NCBI GenBank assembly: GCA_020632495.1
Contig: JACKFL010000005.1
Span: 310,001 to 374,000, forward strand
Direction of reading: 5' to 3'
Source: Candidatus Omnitrophota bacterium
Lineage (GTDB): Bacteria; Omnitrophota; Gorgyraeia; Zapsychrales; Zapsychraceae
Length of the DNA stretch: 64,000 bases
The notes below the pieces were generated by a model. The model made no database searches. It saw only the letters and a list, made by a program, of their open reading frames with translations, and was not told the origin of the DNA. The position numbers were made by a program, and so were the translations under genes. Shown one piece after another: positions 1 to 8,021 of this stretch (within the stretch, counting starts at the first letter, position 1; each line of letters opens with the position of its first letter).

Positions 1-71
1 GTGCGGTCGCGTGCGGGAAGAATCGTGATTTGAGGCGGCAAATTTTGCGGGCGGTGGAAATATCTTCTCAT
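1..71 (-). CDS. 5' end of an unidentified gene, cut by the window edge
   Basis: A minus-strand ATG at 69-71 is preceded by a very strong ribosome binding site (GGAGGTGAG, plus-strand 72-80) that abuts the start codon. The frame stays open for 23 codons to the window edge and begins MRRYFHRPQNLPPQ. Too little is visible to name it. It lies 46 bp downstream of the MarR-type gene in the same orientation, with an 18-bp perfect palindrome in the gap. It is therefore a plausible regulatory target of that MarR protein (inference). The start is well supported; the function is unknown. Confidence 0.6.
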   Translation of the reverse strand, partial: MRRYFHRPQNLPPQITILPARDR

Positions 72-84
72 CTCACCTCCGCTT

Positions 85-102
85 AACGTGTACGTACACG
101 TT
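85..102. promoter_or_regulatory. 18-bp perfect palindrome, candidate operator
   Basis: AACGTGTACGTACACGTT is perfectly self-complementary. It sits directly upstream of the ribosome binding site of the gene running off the left edge, and just downstream of a MarR-family gene. MarR proteins bind palindromes of about this size, so an operator is plausible. Binding is inferred only. Confidence 0.5.
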
Positions 103-117
103 TGTATTCAAAAAAAA

Positions 118-573
118 TTAAATTTCCTGGATTTCTTCGACGATGCAGCCGAGATCACTGCAGAGCTGGTGCAGCCGCTCTTCCCCCACCGTACCGCAAA
201 CCTTGTGGTGGAACTCCTGAAAGATGGACCCGGCCCGGCCGGCCAGTTCGTCCCCGGCGGCCGTCAGACTGATTCGCCGGGAGCGCTTGTCCTGTCCGAT
301 ACGGATTTCTATAAGTCCTCTTCTTTCAAGCGGTTTCAGATTTCTGGTGATGGTGGTGCGGTCGGTGGCCATGGCCTGGGAAAGCTGCGAGACCGACATC
401 CCTCCGATTACCCGCATTGAGGTCAGGATGGAGATCTGACTGGCGGTCAAATCCAGTTCTTTGAAGATTTGGTCGTAGATCTGCGTGACCGCGCGGGCTG
501 CCTTGCGCAGGTTAAAGCAGATGCAGGGGCTATTTTTGGCAAATTCCCGGATTTTGAGGGTCTTATCCGTCAT
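118..573 (-). CDS. MarR-family transcriptional regulator
   Basis: A 151-residue protein of typical MarR length. Helices at about 20-45 (FNLRKAARAVTQIYDQIFKE) form the dimerisation part. The winged helix-turn-helix follows at about 42-110: ASQISILTSM, SVSQLSQAMATDRTTITRNL as recognition region, then the wing RRGLIEIRIGQDKRSRRISL, which carries the D-R-S-R-R stretch typical of the family. C-terminal helices close the dimer. Such proteins usually repress neighbouring genes and release DNA on binding a small phenolic or other ligand; the ligand cannot be read from sequence. A near-consensus promoter lies 35-70 bp upstream, and a palindrome follows the gene. No good Shine-Dalgarno sequence precedes the ATG. 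Confidence 0.9.
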   Translation of the reverse strand: MTDKTLKIREFAKNSPCICFNLRKAARAVTQIYDQIFKELDLTASQISILTSMRVIGGMSVSQLSQAMATDRTTITRNLKPLERRGLIEIRIGQDKRSRRISLTAAGDELAGRAGSIFQEFHHKVCGTVGEERLHQLCSDLGCIVEEIQEI

Positions 574-614
574 CTTTTTCGAGAGTGGGGTTAGCTTTAT
601 CGGGAAATGATATG

Positions 615-643
615 AGTATATACACGCAATATTTGGTTGTCAA
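615..643 (-). promoter_or_regulatory. Near-consensus sigma-70 promoter of the MarR gene
   Basis: On the minus strand TTGACA (plus 638-643), a 17-bp spacer and TATACT (615-620) match the sigma-70 consensus closely. The predicted start near 608 gives a leader of about 35 nt to the ATG at 573. The promoter lies between the pilin-like gene and the MarR gene, so the regulator can be expressed on its own. Confidence 0.75.
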
Positions 644-667
644 CCTATTTTCCGGGATATGACCGGA

Positions 668-1117
668 TTAAAACGGATCATACCCCATCCGCTGACAGAC
701 CGTCCCGCAGGGAAAGCAGGATATCCGGCCGTCCTGAAGCAGGACGATTTCATACTCGAAATCGCCGTTGACGACCTTGTGGACGTGTGTAAGGGAGTTG
801 GCGGTGTTCCCGCCGCAGACGATGTTTTGTTGTTGCGGAAAAATAATAAAGTTTTTAAGCGGATCGACGTCCAGATCGAGCTGACTGATGTTACCGGCAA
901 AACTTCCGTTCTCCAGCCGGTAATCCTGTTGCGCGATCCATACCGCGCGCAGAAACTGCTCTGCCTCCTGGTTCTCTCCCCGCCGGATGAGAATGGTGTA
1001 CTCCGGGATAGTCAGTGAGAGCAAAACACTGAGAATAATGACGACTGCGATGATTTCATAGACGCTGAACCCGCGGTTGTCGAGGAACGAAATGTGACGC
1101 ATGCTGATTTTGGACAT
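668..1117 (-). CDS. Type IV pilin-like / pseudopilin protein
   Basis: A 149-residue protein with a class III (prepilin) signal. A short charged leader ends in a Gly (RG before FSVYEII), followed by Phe at +1, Glu at +5 and a hydrophobic helix (AVVIILSVLLSLTIPEY). This is the hallmark of substrates cut and N-methylated by prepilin peptidase and assembled into type IV pili or type II secretion pseudopili. The globular part (about 45-149) has four Cys (IVCGG, SCFPCG, TVCQ) that could form disulphides. No pilus machinery lies nearby. A TATACT box (plus 1126-1131) ends 8 nt before the ATG and there is no ribosome binding site, so the transcript may be leaderless. An internal ATG at 1102 (MRHISFLDN) is an alternative start. 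Confidence 0.8.
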   Translation of the reverse strand: MSKISMRHISFLDNRGFSVYEIIAVVIILSVLLSLTIPEYTILIRRGENQEAEQFLRAVWIAQQDYRLENGSFAGNISQLDLDVDPLKNFIIFPQQQNIVCGGNTANSLTHVHKVVNGDFEYEIVLLQDGRISCFPCGTVCQRMGYDPF

Positions 1118-1125
1118 TTGTTATG

Positions 1126-1131
1126 AGTATA
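1126..1131 (-). promoter_or_regulatory. TATACT -10 box adjacent to the pilin-like gene start
   Basis: TATACT on the minus strand is followed by 8 nt (CATAACAA) and then the ATG at 1117. The -35 position is poorly matched. Transcription would start within 1-2 nt of the ATG, implying a leaderless mRNA. The spacing is identical to that upstream of mutS. Confidence 0.45.
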
Positions 1132-1177
1132 TCACATGCTCGGAAGGACGAAACAGATAGATGATAATTGTGCGCTA

Positions 1178-1316
1178 CGTAATTTCGAATATCGAAATCC
1201 GAAGGAATATCGAATTACCGAAATTCGAATACTTCAAACAATCGTTTGGGAAATTAGGTTATTTGAATTTCGAATTTCCTTCGAGATTCGATATTCGGAT
1301 TTCGAAATTTGCACCA
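1178..1316. repeat. AT-rich imperfect inverted repeat built from GAATTTCG/CGAAATTC-like units
   Basis: The intergenic stretch is dominated by short units such as ATTTCGAATATCGAAATCC on the left and their reverse complement (GATATTCGGATTTCGAAATT) on the right, giving an imperfect palindrome of about 135 bp. Base composition is far more AT-rich than the flanks. The open frames across it have no protein-like character. It resembles dispersed palindromic repeats of uncultured bacterial genomes. The rest of 1118-1387 shows nothing I recognise. Confidence 0.65.
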
Positions 1317-1387
1317 AGAGGACTGCCCCCGTGCCGATACGGGATCGGACGCCGGGGGCAAATAAAGGACTGATGAAGGACTGTTAC

Positions 1388-2623
1388 CTACGGTCTTACG
1401 TTCAGGTCGCCGATGCGCTGCAGTTCATCGACGCGTTCGGTTACATCTTGCAACAAATCTTCGCGCTCCGTGAGCAGCTGATCCACCTGCCGGCGGTAGG
1501 CCTCCAGCTCCGCCTCCAGGCGGGCCAGTTCCGTCCGCTGATCGTCCATTTTCTCCGAACGTTCGGACAATTCGAAGCGGACTGAGGCCAATTTGCGCTC
1601 CAAGTACTTCATATAGCTGTTTTCCTGGGAAATATAATAGGCCTGGTCATCGCCCAACCGGACGACCTGATGGTAGACCTCGTGCAAGTCATTATTCGCC
1701 TCGACCTGGGCCGCAAGATCATGCCGGGTCTGCAGCAACTCCAGCTCGGTGCCCAGCAGCCGGTCTTCGTGGGCCTGGATCTGCTCCTCCCGCACCCGCA
1801 AATACTGGTCGAGGACGGCGATCAGCTCGTCCTGGTGCTCGAACTGGATTTCATACAATTCCTTCGGGTCATCATCCAGCCAGTAGAAAAAAGCCGTTTC
1901 ATTGTCGCGGCTGAAATCAATCATGCCTTGCAGGTCGTAAAAGTCTGTTTGGGATTCTACCGGACTGGATGCGGGCCCCGGGCCCTGGATCATGCGATTG
2001 GGGAATCGGTTCAGATCGGTGCCGGGTAAGGCCGGCGCAGAGTTCATCTCCGGGCGGCCCTCATGGGCGTCCAGGTAACGTTCGATTAAGACTTCCCGCG
2101 AGGTCCGCGGAGGAGTCCGCGTCGGCGTTTCATAGATAGCCACCGGCACGGTGGTGTCGGCCAGGCTGTCCGAGACGTGGCGGATCCCGTTTTGACCGAG
2201 CTGCGGGTATTCCCGCAGATAGCTGCCGCGGTCTTTCTGGTCTTCGTAAAGAATTCGTTCGCTGCGAAACACCTTACGGGCGTGCTGCCGGCGCTGCCAC
2301 GCCTCGAACTCGGGGATATTCGGCTGGACGTCACCATACCATTCGGCTGCCGAGACCTGCCGGTCGCTGGGATTCGGCTTGACCTTGGTATAGATCCCGC
2401 CGGGATAGCCCAGTTCCCATAATTGATGCAACGCTTCCTTGTTGCCCGGCTCAAGCAGCAGGGCCTTGCTGAATTCATGGACCGCGTCTTTGACGCGCCC
2501 CTTCTTGAGCTCCATCTTGCCGATCCTGACCAGAAAATCGGCGGCCTGATTTTCTGCCCCGGCCGGGGCGGTGCATAAGAAAAGCGTCACAGCGGACGCG
2601 AAGATGATCGGTTTGATTTTCAT
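1388..2623 (-). CDS. Secreted protein with a TPR-like N-terminus and a coiled-coil C-terminus
   Basis: A 411-residue protein. I choose the ATG at 2623 because GAGGAG lies 7 nt upstream and the product begins with a classical signal peptide (MKIKPIIFASAVTLFLCTAP, AGA before cleavage); the frame is open further upstream but not convincing. A TPR-like helical pair follows (about 27-65: MELKKGRVKDAVHEFSKALL, EPGNKEALHQL). The middle is Pro/Arg-rich and unstructured-looking. Residues about 260-405 form a long coiled coil with heptad Leu and many Glu/Gln/Arg (LARLEAELEAYRRQVDQLLT). It is probably periplasmic. No known family was recognised. Confidence 0.8.
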   Translation of the reverse strand: MKIKPIIFASAVTLFLCTAPAGAENQAADFLVRIGKMELKKGRVKDAVHEFSKALLLEPGNKEALHQLWELGYPGGIYTKVKPNPSDRQVSAAEWYGDVQPNIPEFEAWQRRQHARKVFRSERILYEDQKDRGSYLREYPQLGQNGIRHVSDSLADTTVPVAIYETPTRTPPRTSREVLIERYLDAHEGRPEMNSAPALPGTDLNRFPNRMIQGPGPASSPVESQTDFYDLQGMIDFSRDNETAFFYWLDDDPKELYEIQFEHQDELIAVLDQYLRVREEQIQAHEDRLLGTELELLQTRHDLAAQVEANNDLHEVYHQVVRLGDDQAYYISQENSYMKYLERKLASVRFELSERSEKMDDQRTELARLEAELEAYRRQVDQLLTEREDLLQDVTERVDELQRIGDLNVRP

Positions 2624-2682
2624 ATCGTTTCTCCTCGTCGTCGGGAACGGTGTTTCCGCCGTTCTCCGGCGCGTCAGCCGAA

Positions 2683-2710
2683 AGTATAGCACATGGCCAT
2701 ACCCTGGCAA
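2683..2710 (-). promoter_or_regulatory. Sigma-70-like promoter of the coiled-coil protein gene
   Basis: TTGCCA (plus 2705-2710), a 16-bp spacer and TATACT (2683-2688) on the minus strand. It gives a leader of about 50 nt that carries the GAGGAG ribosome binding site. This supports the start at 2623. The rest of 2711-2900 shows nothing further that I can identify. Confidence 0.6.
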
Positions 2711-2907
2711 GGCAGGCCCCGGCTGATTGAACGGCCGAACCGGGGTTTTCCACAGGGGACGTCCGGCAGGGTCCGAAAAGGCTGTCTCTAACCCCTTTCG
2801 CGCCCATCCGTTTGCTTTCAGCGGGAATGAGGAGGCCATTTTTGGGCATATGCTCTCCGCGAAATTTTTTTCAATTTTTTTGCCGGAACCGCTTTCTGTG
2901 ACCCGAG

Positions 2908-2936
2908 TTTACAGTTCCGCTCTTTTGTGCTATAAA
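2908..2936 (+). promoter_or_regulatory. Strong sigma-70 promoter directly abutting mutS
   Basis: TTTACA (2908-2913), a 17-bp spacer and TATAAA (2931-2936), then 8 nt to the ATG at 2945. The predicted start point falls within a couple of nucleotides of the start codon and no Shine-Dalgarno sequence is present. mutS-mutL is therefore probably translated from a leaderless mRNA. Confidence 0.7.
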
Positions 2937-2944
2937 ATCAAACT

Positions 2945-5548
2945 ATGAACCCATCCCCCTCGTCCGTTGATTCCGCACCCCAAGCCGCCGGTGCCACCAC
3001 CCCCATGCTCAAGCAGTACCACGAGCTGAAGGCCAAACATCAGAATTGCATCCTGTTCTTCCGGCTGGGCGATTTCTATGAGATGTTTTATGACGACGCC
3101 AAGGTCGCTTCCAAGGCCCTGGACCTGGTCCTGACCTCGCGCGGCAAAGCGCCGTCCCAAAAGATCCCGATGTGCGGAATCCCGCACCATGCCGCCGAAA
3201 ACTACATCGCCCGCCTTATTAGAGAAGGCCATAAGGTCGCGATCTGCGATCAGGTGGAGGATCCGGCGGTGGCCAAGGGGATCGTTAAACGCGACGTCAC
3301 CCGCATCATCACCAAGGGCACCTATCTCGACGAGAACAGCACCGCGGCGCGCTATATCGTGGCCATCAGCCCTGGCGCCAAGGTCACCGGGCTGGCCTTT
3401 GTCGATCCGACCGCCGGCACCATCTGGACCAACCAGTACAGTAATGACGGCAAGACCCTGACGGAAATCCTCGCCACCCTCCCCGTTCAGGAATGCATCT
3501 TTCCAGACGCGTCCGAAGAATACTCGCGGCGGCTTTTCGATCATCCGCTGCTGCGGTCGATGGGCATCGTGCAAAGCCCGTTCGAAGGCTGGTGTTTCAA
3601 TCCCGACCTGACCCGCAAAACCCTGCTCGAACATTTCAAGGTCCACAACCTGGCCGGTTTTGGTATCGAAGAAAAACCCGCCGCCGTCAGCAGCTGCGGC
3701 GCCCTGCTCGAATATATGCGGCAAATGAACAAACAGCCGGTTGAGCATATCGACCGGATCGCGATTTACGCGGATGACGAATTTGTCCACATCTCCCCCG
3801 CCGCCCACCGCGGGCTGGAGTTCGAATCCCTGATCCGCACCGTCGACGAGACTCAGACCGCCATGGGCCGCCGCCGCTTCTACGACTGGTTTTATCATCC
3901 CCTGAAGGACAAGGCGCGCATTGAGGAGCGGCAGTCCGCGATTGATTTACTCAAAACCCATCCGGAACTGACCGTATCGCTTAAGGGCCTGCTGGAAAAA
4001 GTCCCCGACCTGGAAAAAAACATCTCGCGGTTAAGCTGCGGATACACGCATCCCAAGGATATACTGGCCGTGCGCAACACGCTGGCGCTGCTGCCGGAAC
4101 TGCGCGCTGTCCTGGAACCGATCCGAAAGCAAAGCAACTACTTTGCGCTGGAAGATATTCCCCAGCTGCGCGAGCGCCTGGTCCGTACGGTCAACGCGGA
4201 TTTTCCGCTGGCCAAATACGAAGGCAAGGTGATCTGTTCCGGTTACCATCCCGGGCTCGACGAGCTGCGCGCCTTGCAGGAAAACGGCCGCAGCTGGCTG
4301 AAGAATTATCAGGTCCGCGAGGCCGAGCGCACCGGCATCGGTTCGTTGAAAATCGGCTTCAATAAGGTATTCGGATACTACATAGAAATCACCAAGGCCA
4401 ACGTCAGGCTCGCGCCGCAGGACTATCACCGCAAGCAGACCCTGGCCAACGCCGAGCGTTATATCACCCCTGAGTTGAAAGAGTATGAGGAAAAGATACT
4501 AACGGCCCAGGATAAGATCGTCAGTATCGAAAACGCGATCATCGCCGAGCTGCAGCGCGCGATCCTCGACGAATCGCTGGCCCTGCACGCGTTCTGCCTG
4601 GCGCTGTCGCAAATCGACGCGCTGTTCTCGCTGTCCGTGCTGGCTCAATCTCCGGGTTATATCAAACCGCGGATTGAAGACAATACCGTGATCGCCATCG
4701 CCGACGGCCGCCATCCGGTAGTCGAACGCACCACCGTCGACACCTTTATCGCCAACGACACACTGCTCGACTCCGAAGACAACCAGCTGTTGATCCTCAC
4801 CGGACCCAACATGGCCGGCAAATCGACCTATATCCGCCAGACCGCGCTGCTGGTGATTATGGCCCAGATCGGCAGCTATATTCCGGCCAAAAGCGCGGCG
4901 GTGGGGATCGTCGACAAGGTCTTTACGCGTATCGGTGCCCACGATGATATCAGCAAGGGCCAGTCGACGTTCATGGTCGAAATGAATGAGACCGCCGATA
5001 TTCTCAACAATATGACCCCGCGCAGCCTGGTAATTCTCGACGAAATCGGCCGCGGGACGTCCACCTATGACGGGCTGTCGCTGGCGTGGGCCCTGGCCGA
5101 ACACCTGAAGAACACGGCCACGCGCACGTTGTTCGCCACACATTTCCACGAGCTGACCGCCTTGGCTGAGAGAGAAACCTGTGTGAAGAACTACAATGTC
5201 GCGGTCAAGGAATGGAAAGACGAAATCATCTTCATGCACAAGATCGTCCCGGGCAGCAGCGACGATTCTTACGGGATTTATGTCGCCAAACTCGCCGGCA
5301 TACCTGATAAGATCATCAAACACGCCCGCCAGATCCTGACCCAACTGGAACTTAAGAAGAATTTGAAACGGGATATCAAACACAACTTCCAGACGGAAGA
5401 CCAGCTGTCCCTGTTTAACGGGAACGGCGGCGGCAACGATCCGGTCCTGGAGGAACTGCGCGAGGAGATCCGCAAGATCGAACTCGACAAACTCACCCCG
5501 CTGGACGCGTTGAACCGGCTGGCCAAACTCAAGGACAAATACGCATGA
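2945..5548 (+). CDS. mutS: DNA mismatch repair protein MutS
   Basis: An 867-residue MutS1, the normal length. Domain I carries the mismatch-reading Phe-x-Glu motif (LGDFYEMFYDDA, about residue 40). The connector, core/lever and clamp domains follow. The ATPase domain has Walker A GPNMAGKSTYIRQ (about 620-632), STFMVEMNETADIL, Walker B LVILDEIGRGTSTYDG and THFHEL. MutS scans for mispairs, then recruits MutL with ATP. The first 20 residues (Pro/Ser-rich) precede the usual family start; an alternative ATG lies at 3005. I keep 2945 because a strong promoter abuts it and neither ATG has a ribosome binding site. The stop overlaps the mutL start (ATGA). Confidence 0.98.
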   Translation: MNPSPSSVDSAPQAAGATTPMLKQYHELKAKHQNCILFFRLGDFYEMFYDDAKVASKALDLVLTSRGKAPSQKIPMCGIPHHAAENYIARLIREGHKVAICDQVEDPAVAKGIVKRDVTRIITKGTYLDENSTAARYIVAISPGAKVTGLAFVDPTAGTIWTNQYSNDGKTLTEILATLPVQECIFPDASEEYSRRLFDHPLLRSMGIVQSPFEGWCFNPDLTRKTLLEHFKVHNLAGFGIEEKPAAVSSCGALLEYMRQMNKQPVEHIDRIAIYADDEFVHISPAAHRGLEFESLIRTVDETQTAMGRRRFYDWFYHPLKDKARIEERQSAIDLLKTHPELTVSLKGLLEKVPDLEKNISRLSCGYTHPKDILAVRNTLALLPELRAVLEPIRKQSNYFALEDIPQLRERLVRTVNADFPLAKYEGKVICSGYHPGLDELRALQENGRSWLKNYQVREAERTGIGSLKIGFNKVFGYYIEITKANVRLAPQDYHRKQTLANAERYITPELKEYEEKILTAQDKIVSIENAIIAELQRAILDESLALHAFCLALSQIDALFSLSVLAQSPGYIKPRIEDNTVIAIADGRHPVVERTTVDTFIANDTLLDSEDNQLLILTGPNMAGKSTYIRQTALLVIMAQIGSYIPAKSAAVGIVDKVFTRIGAHDDISKGQSTFMVEMNETADILNNMTPRSLVILDEIGRGTSTYDGLSLAWALAEHLKNTATRTLFATHFHELTALAERETCVKNYNVAVKEWKDEIIFMHKIVPGSSDDSYGIYVAKLAGIPDKIIKHARQILTQLELKKNLKRDIKHNFQTEDQLSLFNGNGGGNDPVLEELREEIRKIELDKLTPLDALNRLAKLKDKYA

Positions 5549-7377
5549 GCAAAGTACGGGTACTGAGCGAAGACATCGTCGCCAAAATCGCCGCCGGTGA
5601 GGTGATCGACCGGCCGGCCTCGGTGGTCAAGGAATTGATGGAAAACAGCATCGACGCCGGGGCCACTCATATACACTTGGAACTGAAGGAAGCCGGCAAA
5701 TCCTTGATCAGTATCAAAGACAACGGTTCCGGGATCGATCACGACGACCTGGAGACGATCTTTGAGCGGCACGCCACCAGCAAGATCACCACGCTCGATG
5801 ATCTTTTTGATATCCATTCGCTGGGTTTTCGCGGCGAGGCGTTGTACAGTGTGGCCGCGATCGCCGATATCCTGCTGCGCAGCAAGACCGCGGATTCGGC
5901 CGAAGGCTGGGAGATCCATATGCGCGGCGGCGCCAAGCAGGATATCAAACCGTGCCCGTTTAACGATACCGGAACGCACATCGAGATCCGCGAACTGTTT
6001 TTCAATACACCGGCGCGCAAAAAGTTTCTCAAAACCACGGCCAGCGAGTTTTATCAGGTGATGCAGATCTTCACGCCGTATACGTTGCTGCACCCGCAGG
6101 TCGGCTTCAAGCTCACGCATCAGGGCCGCGACATCATCGATGTAGCCGCCGCCGGCGATTTGCCTGCGCGTATCGCTGAGGTGCTGAATCTGAAGGCCGA
6201 TCACATGCTCAGCGTCACGCGCGCGTTCCCGGACGAACATCTGGTTCTTAAGATGGTCCTCGGTGACATCAATATCCAGCGCACGCGCCGCGACCTTCAG
6301 TTCGTCTTCGTCAACAACCGGCCGGTCTTCAACAAGAACATCAACTATCACCTGAATCAGGTCTTCCGGCTGATCATGCCGCCGGAGGCGTTTCCGTTTT
6401 TCGTTTTGTATATCGAGGTCCCGGCCACGGACGTGGACGTCAACATCCATCCGACCAAACGTGAGGTCAAACTCCGCCACGAACGCGAGATCTGCAGCCT
6501 GCTGCGGCGTGTCACGGAAGAGACCTTGATGAACAGCCCGGGGCGCGCGGTGTCCGCCGGCAGCGACGAGCCAAAGGCCTTTTCACCGGTCGAACGCTCG
6601 TTCCGCTACGAAGGCGCGGCCTCTCATTTCGACCAATCCGGACCGCAATCGCTGTTTGACGGCGGTGGTTCCGGGGGCGGTTCCACGGGCTCCGGCGGTT
6701 CCGGGGGCGGTCTTTCCTACGCGCCGTCCAACAAGGATTATGCCTATCCGCGCGCGGAACAGACGCCGTCGTTTTATCTCCCGAAGAATGACCTCGCCGC
6801 GGCCGACGATATTCAGACCAAGCTCGAGAACGCGCGCTACATCGGCGCCTTCATCCGGAAGTTTCTCATCTACGAAGCGGGCCGCGCCATGCTGTTGATG
6901 GACCAGCACGCCGCCGCCGAGCGGATCACCTACGAAAAACTGATCCGTCACATGGAAAAAGGTGATGTCGAGATCCAGCCCTTGCTGGCGCCCATCCTGG
7001 TGAGTGTCACCCCGCAGGAAAAGCTGATTTATGATGAGATAGCAGACGAATTACTTAAGGTGGGATTTGAACACAGTCTGTTCGACGACCAGACCATCGC
7101 GGTGCATTCGCAGCCGTTGTTGTTGAAGGATGTTGAGGCAACGGTGAGATATATCCTGGCCGGCGATCCGGTGACCAACCGCGACCACGACCAGATCGCG
7201 CGGCGCGCCTGCCGTTCGTCGATCATGACCGGCGATAAACTCGGCACCGAAGAGGCGGAATACCTGCGGGAGCAACTATTGCAATGCCTCGATCCCTTCA
7301 CCTGCCCCCACGGCCGCCCGACGGTGATCGAACTCTCGGAAAATTTCCTCGACCAGCAGTTTATGCGGATAAAATAG
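5545..7377 (+). CDS. mutL: DNA mismatch repair endonuclease MutL
   Basis: A 610-residue MutL. The N-terminal GHKL ATPase shows ELMENSIDAGAT, DNGSGI, HATSK and LGFRGEAL (residues about 30-105), and DVNIHPTKREVKLR marks the transducer domain. The C-terminal dimerisation domain contains the endonuclease motif DQHAAAERITYE, the ACR motif (ACRSSI) and CPHGRPT. It should therefore nick DNA itself, as in bacteria without MutH/Dam-directed repair. A Gly/Ser tract (about residues 370-392) serves as linker and is more homopolymeric than usual. The gene is translationally coupled to mutS by a 4-bp overlap. Confidence 0.98.
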   Translation: MSKVRVLSEDIVAKIAAGEVIDRPASVVKELMENSIDAGATHIHLELKEAGKSLISIKDNGSGIDHDDLETIFERHATSKITTLDDLFDIHSLGFRGEALYSVAAIADILLRSKTADSAEGWEIHMRGGAKQDIKPCPFNDTGTHIEIRELFFNTPARKKFLKTTASEFYQVMQIFTPYTLLHPQVGFKLTHQGRDIIDVAAAGDLPARIAEVLNLKADHMLSVTRAFPDEHLVLKMVLGDINIQRTRRDLQFVFVNNRPVFNKNINYHLNQVFRLIMPPEAFPFFVLYIEVPATDVDVNIHPTKREVKLRHEREICSLLRRVTEETLMNSPGRAVSAGSDEPKAFSPVERSFRYEGAASHFDQSGPQSLFDGGGSGGGSTGSGGSGGGLSYAPSNKDYAYPRAEQTPSFYLPKNDLAAADDIQTKLENARYIGAFIRKFLIYEAGRAMLLMDQHAAAERITYEKLIRHMEKGDVEIQPLLAPILVSVTPQEKLIYDEIADELLKVGFEHSLFDDQTIAVHSQPLLLKDVEATVRYILAGDPVTNRDHDQIARRACRSSIMTGDKLGTEEAEYLREQLLQCLDPFTCPHGRPTVIELSENFLDQQFMRIK

Positions 7378-7388
7378 GGCCCTATTTT
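7371..7388. terminator. Convergent-gene palindrome, probable bidirectional terminator
   Basis: AAAATAGGGCCCTATTTT is an 18-bp perfect palindrome with A/T tails on both sides. It overlaps the mutL stop codon (TAG) and the end of the converging gene at 7382. A hairpin with a GGCC loop and a U-rich tract could stop transcription from both sides. No other terminator is visible in this 4-bp intergenic space. Confidence 0.65.
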
Positions 7389-7660
7389 TCCAGCGTCCAC
7401 ACATCCGAATCAACCATCACCTGATCGACCTTGATATCCGGCGGCAGGAGCACGCCGACGTCGCACCGCGGGTGCGGTTCGTCCATCATGACCAGGGCCT
7501 TGATGCGGGTGGTGACCTTGTGACCGTCGTAATCGTCGATGAGAATCCCCTCTCCGCGCTTGAGCTTCGGCTTAAAATACTGCTGATGCGCCCGCAACTC
7601 CAGTACCACTCCCTTCTTCGTCTCGTGAACCGCGATTACTTTGTAAATACAGGCATCCAT
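7382..7660 (-). CDS. Small conserved-looking protein of unknown function
   Basis: A 92-residue protein with no signal or membrane segment. The pattern is mostly beta strands: YKVIAVHETKKGVVLELRA, GEGILIDDY, HKVTTRIKALVMM, CDVGVLLPP. This is reminiscent of small beta-barrels such as domain 2 of translational GTPases, but I cannot assign a family. Two Cys are present. It begins 2 bp after the stop of the lipoprotein gene and is the last gene of a tight minus-strand series, ending in the palindrome shared with mutL. A cytoplasmic role is likely; nothing more can be said. Confidence 0.7.
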   Translation of the reverse strand: MDACIYKVIAVHETKKGVVLELRAHQQYFKPKLKRGEGILIDDYDGHKVTTRIKALVMMDEPHPRCDVGVLLPPDIKVDQVMVDSDVWTLEK

Positions 7661-7662
7661 GG

Positions 7663-8001
7663 CTACTTTTCTTGATAGGGAACGATGTCACCAGTGCTTT
7701 TATTAACAACAATCCGTAGATCCCCGGCGAATCGGCGAAGACCTTTGTGGCGGAAGGCGACATGCCAGGTGTTACCGTCCTCCGACAGCAACTTCCCGTC
7801 AAAGACCCGGGCGCTGTCCGGACTATAAATCCCATCTTTGCCCATACGGAACAATTCCCGCTGCGCGATAATCCGGGCCTCGCCCGAACTGATACCATCC
7901 TCAAACGACAAACGTTGATACCGCGTCTCCACCCCGCCCATAGTGGCGCAGCCGGTAAGTATGAATATATACCCCAGAACCATATAATATTTTAATATCA
8001 T
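7663..8001 (-). CDS. Small lipoprotein of unknown function
   Basis: A 112-residue protein with a short hydrophobic leader ending in a canonical lipobox, FILTGC, so Cys18 should be lipidated by Lgt and cut by signal peptidase II. The mature part is mixed alpha/beta. Its C-terminal half (WHVAFRHKG, DLRIVVNKSTGDIVPYQEK) resembles small PepSY-like beta folds, but this is only a resemblance. The start is uncertain: an ATG at 7983 would leave a shorter leader, and neither ATG has a clear ribosome binding site. It lies 20 bp after cdsA and 2 bp before the next gene. Confidence 0.7.
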   Translation of the reverse strand: MILKYYMVLGYIFILTGCATMGGVETRYQRLSFEDGISSGEARIIAQRELFRMGKDGIYSPDSARVFDGKLLSEDGNTWHVAFRHKGLRRFAGDLRIVVNKSTGDIVPYQEK

Positions 8002-8021
8002 ATAAAGTTATTTCATGCGTT

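Noticed and set aside
2624..2839. Upstream extension of the coiled-coil protein to 2839
   Set aside because: It would place the signal peptide internally and run over a good promoter and ribosome binding site; the ATG at 2623 explains both.
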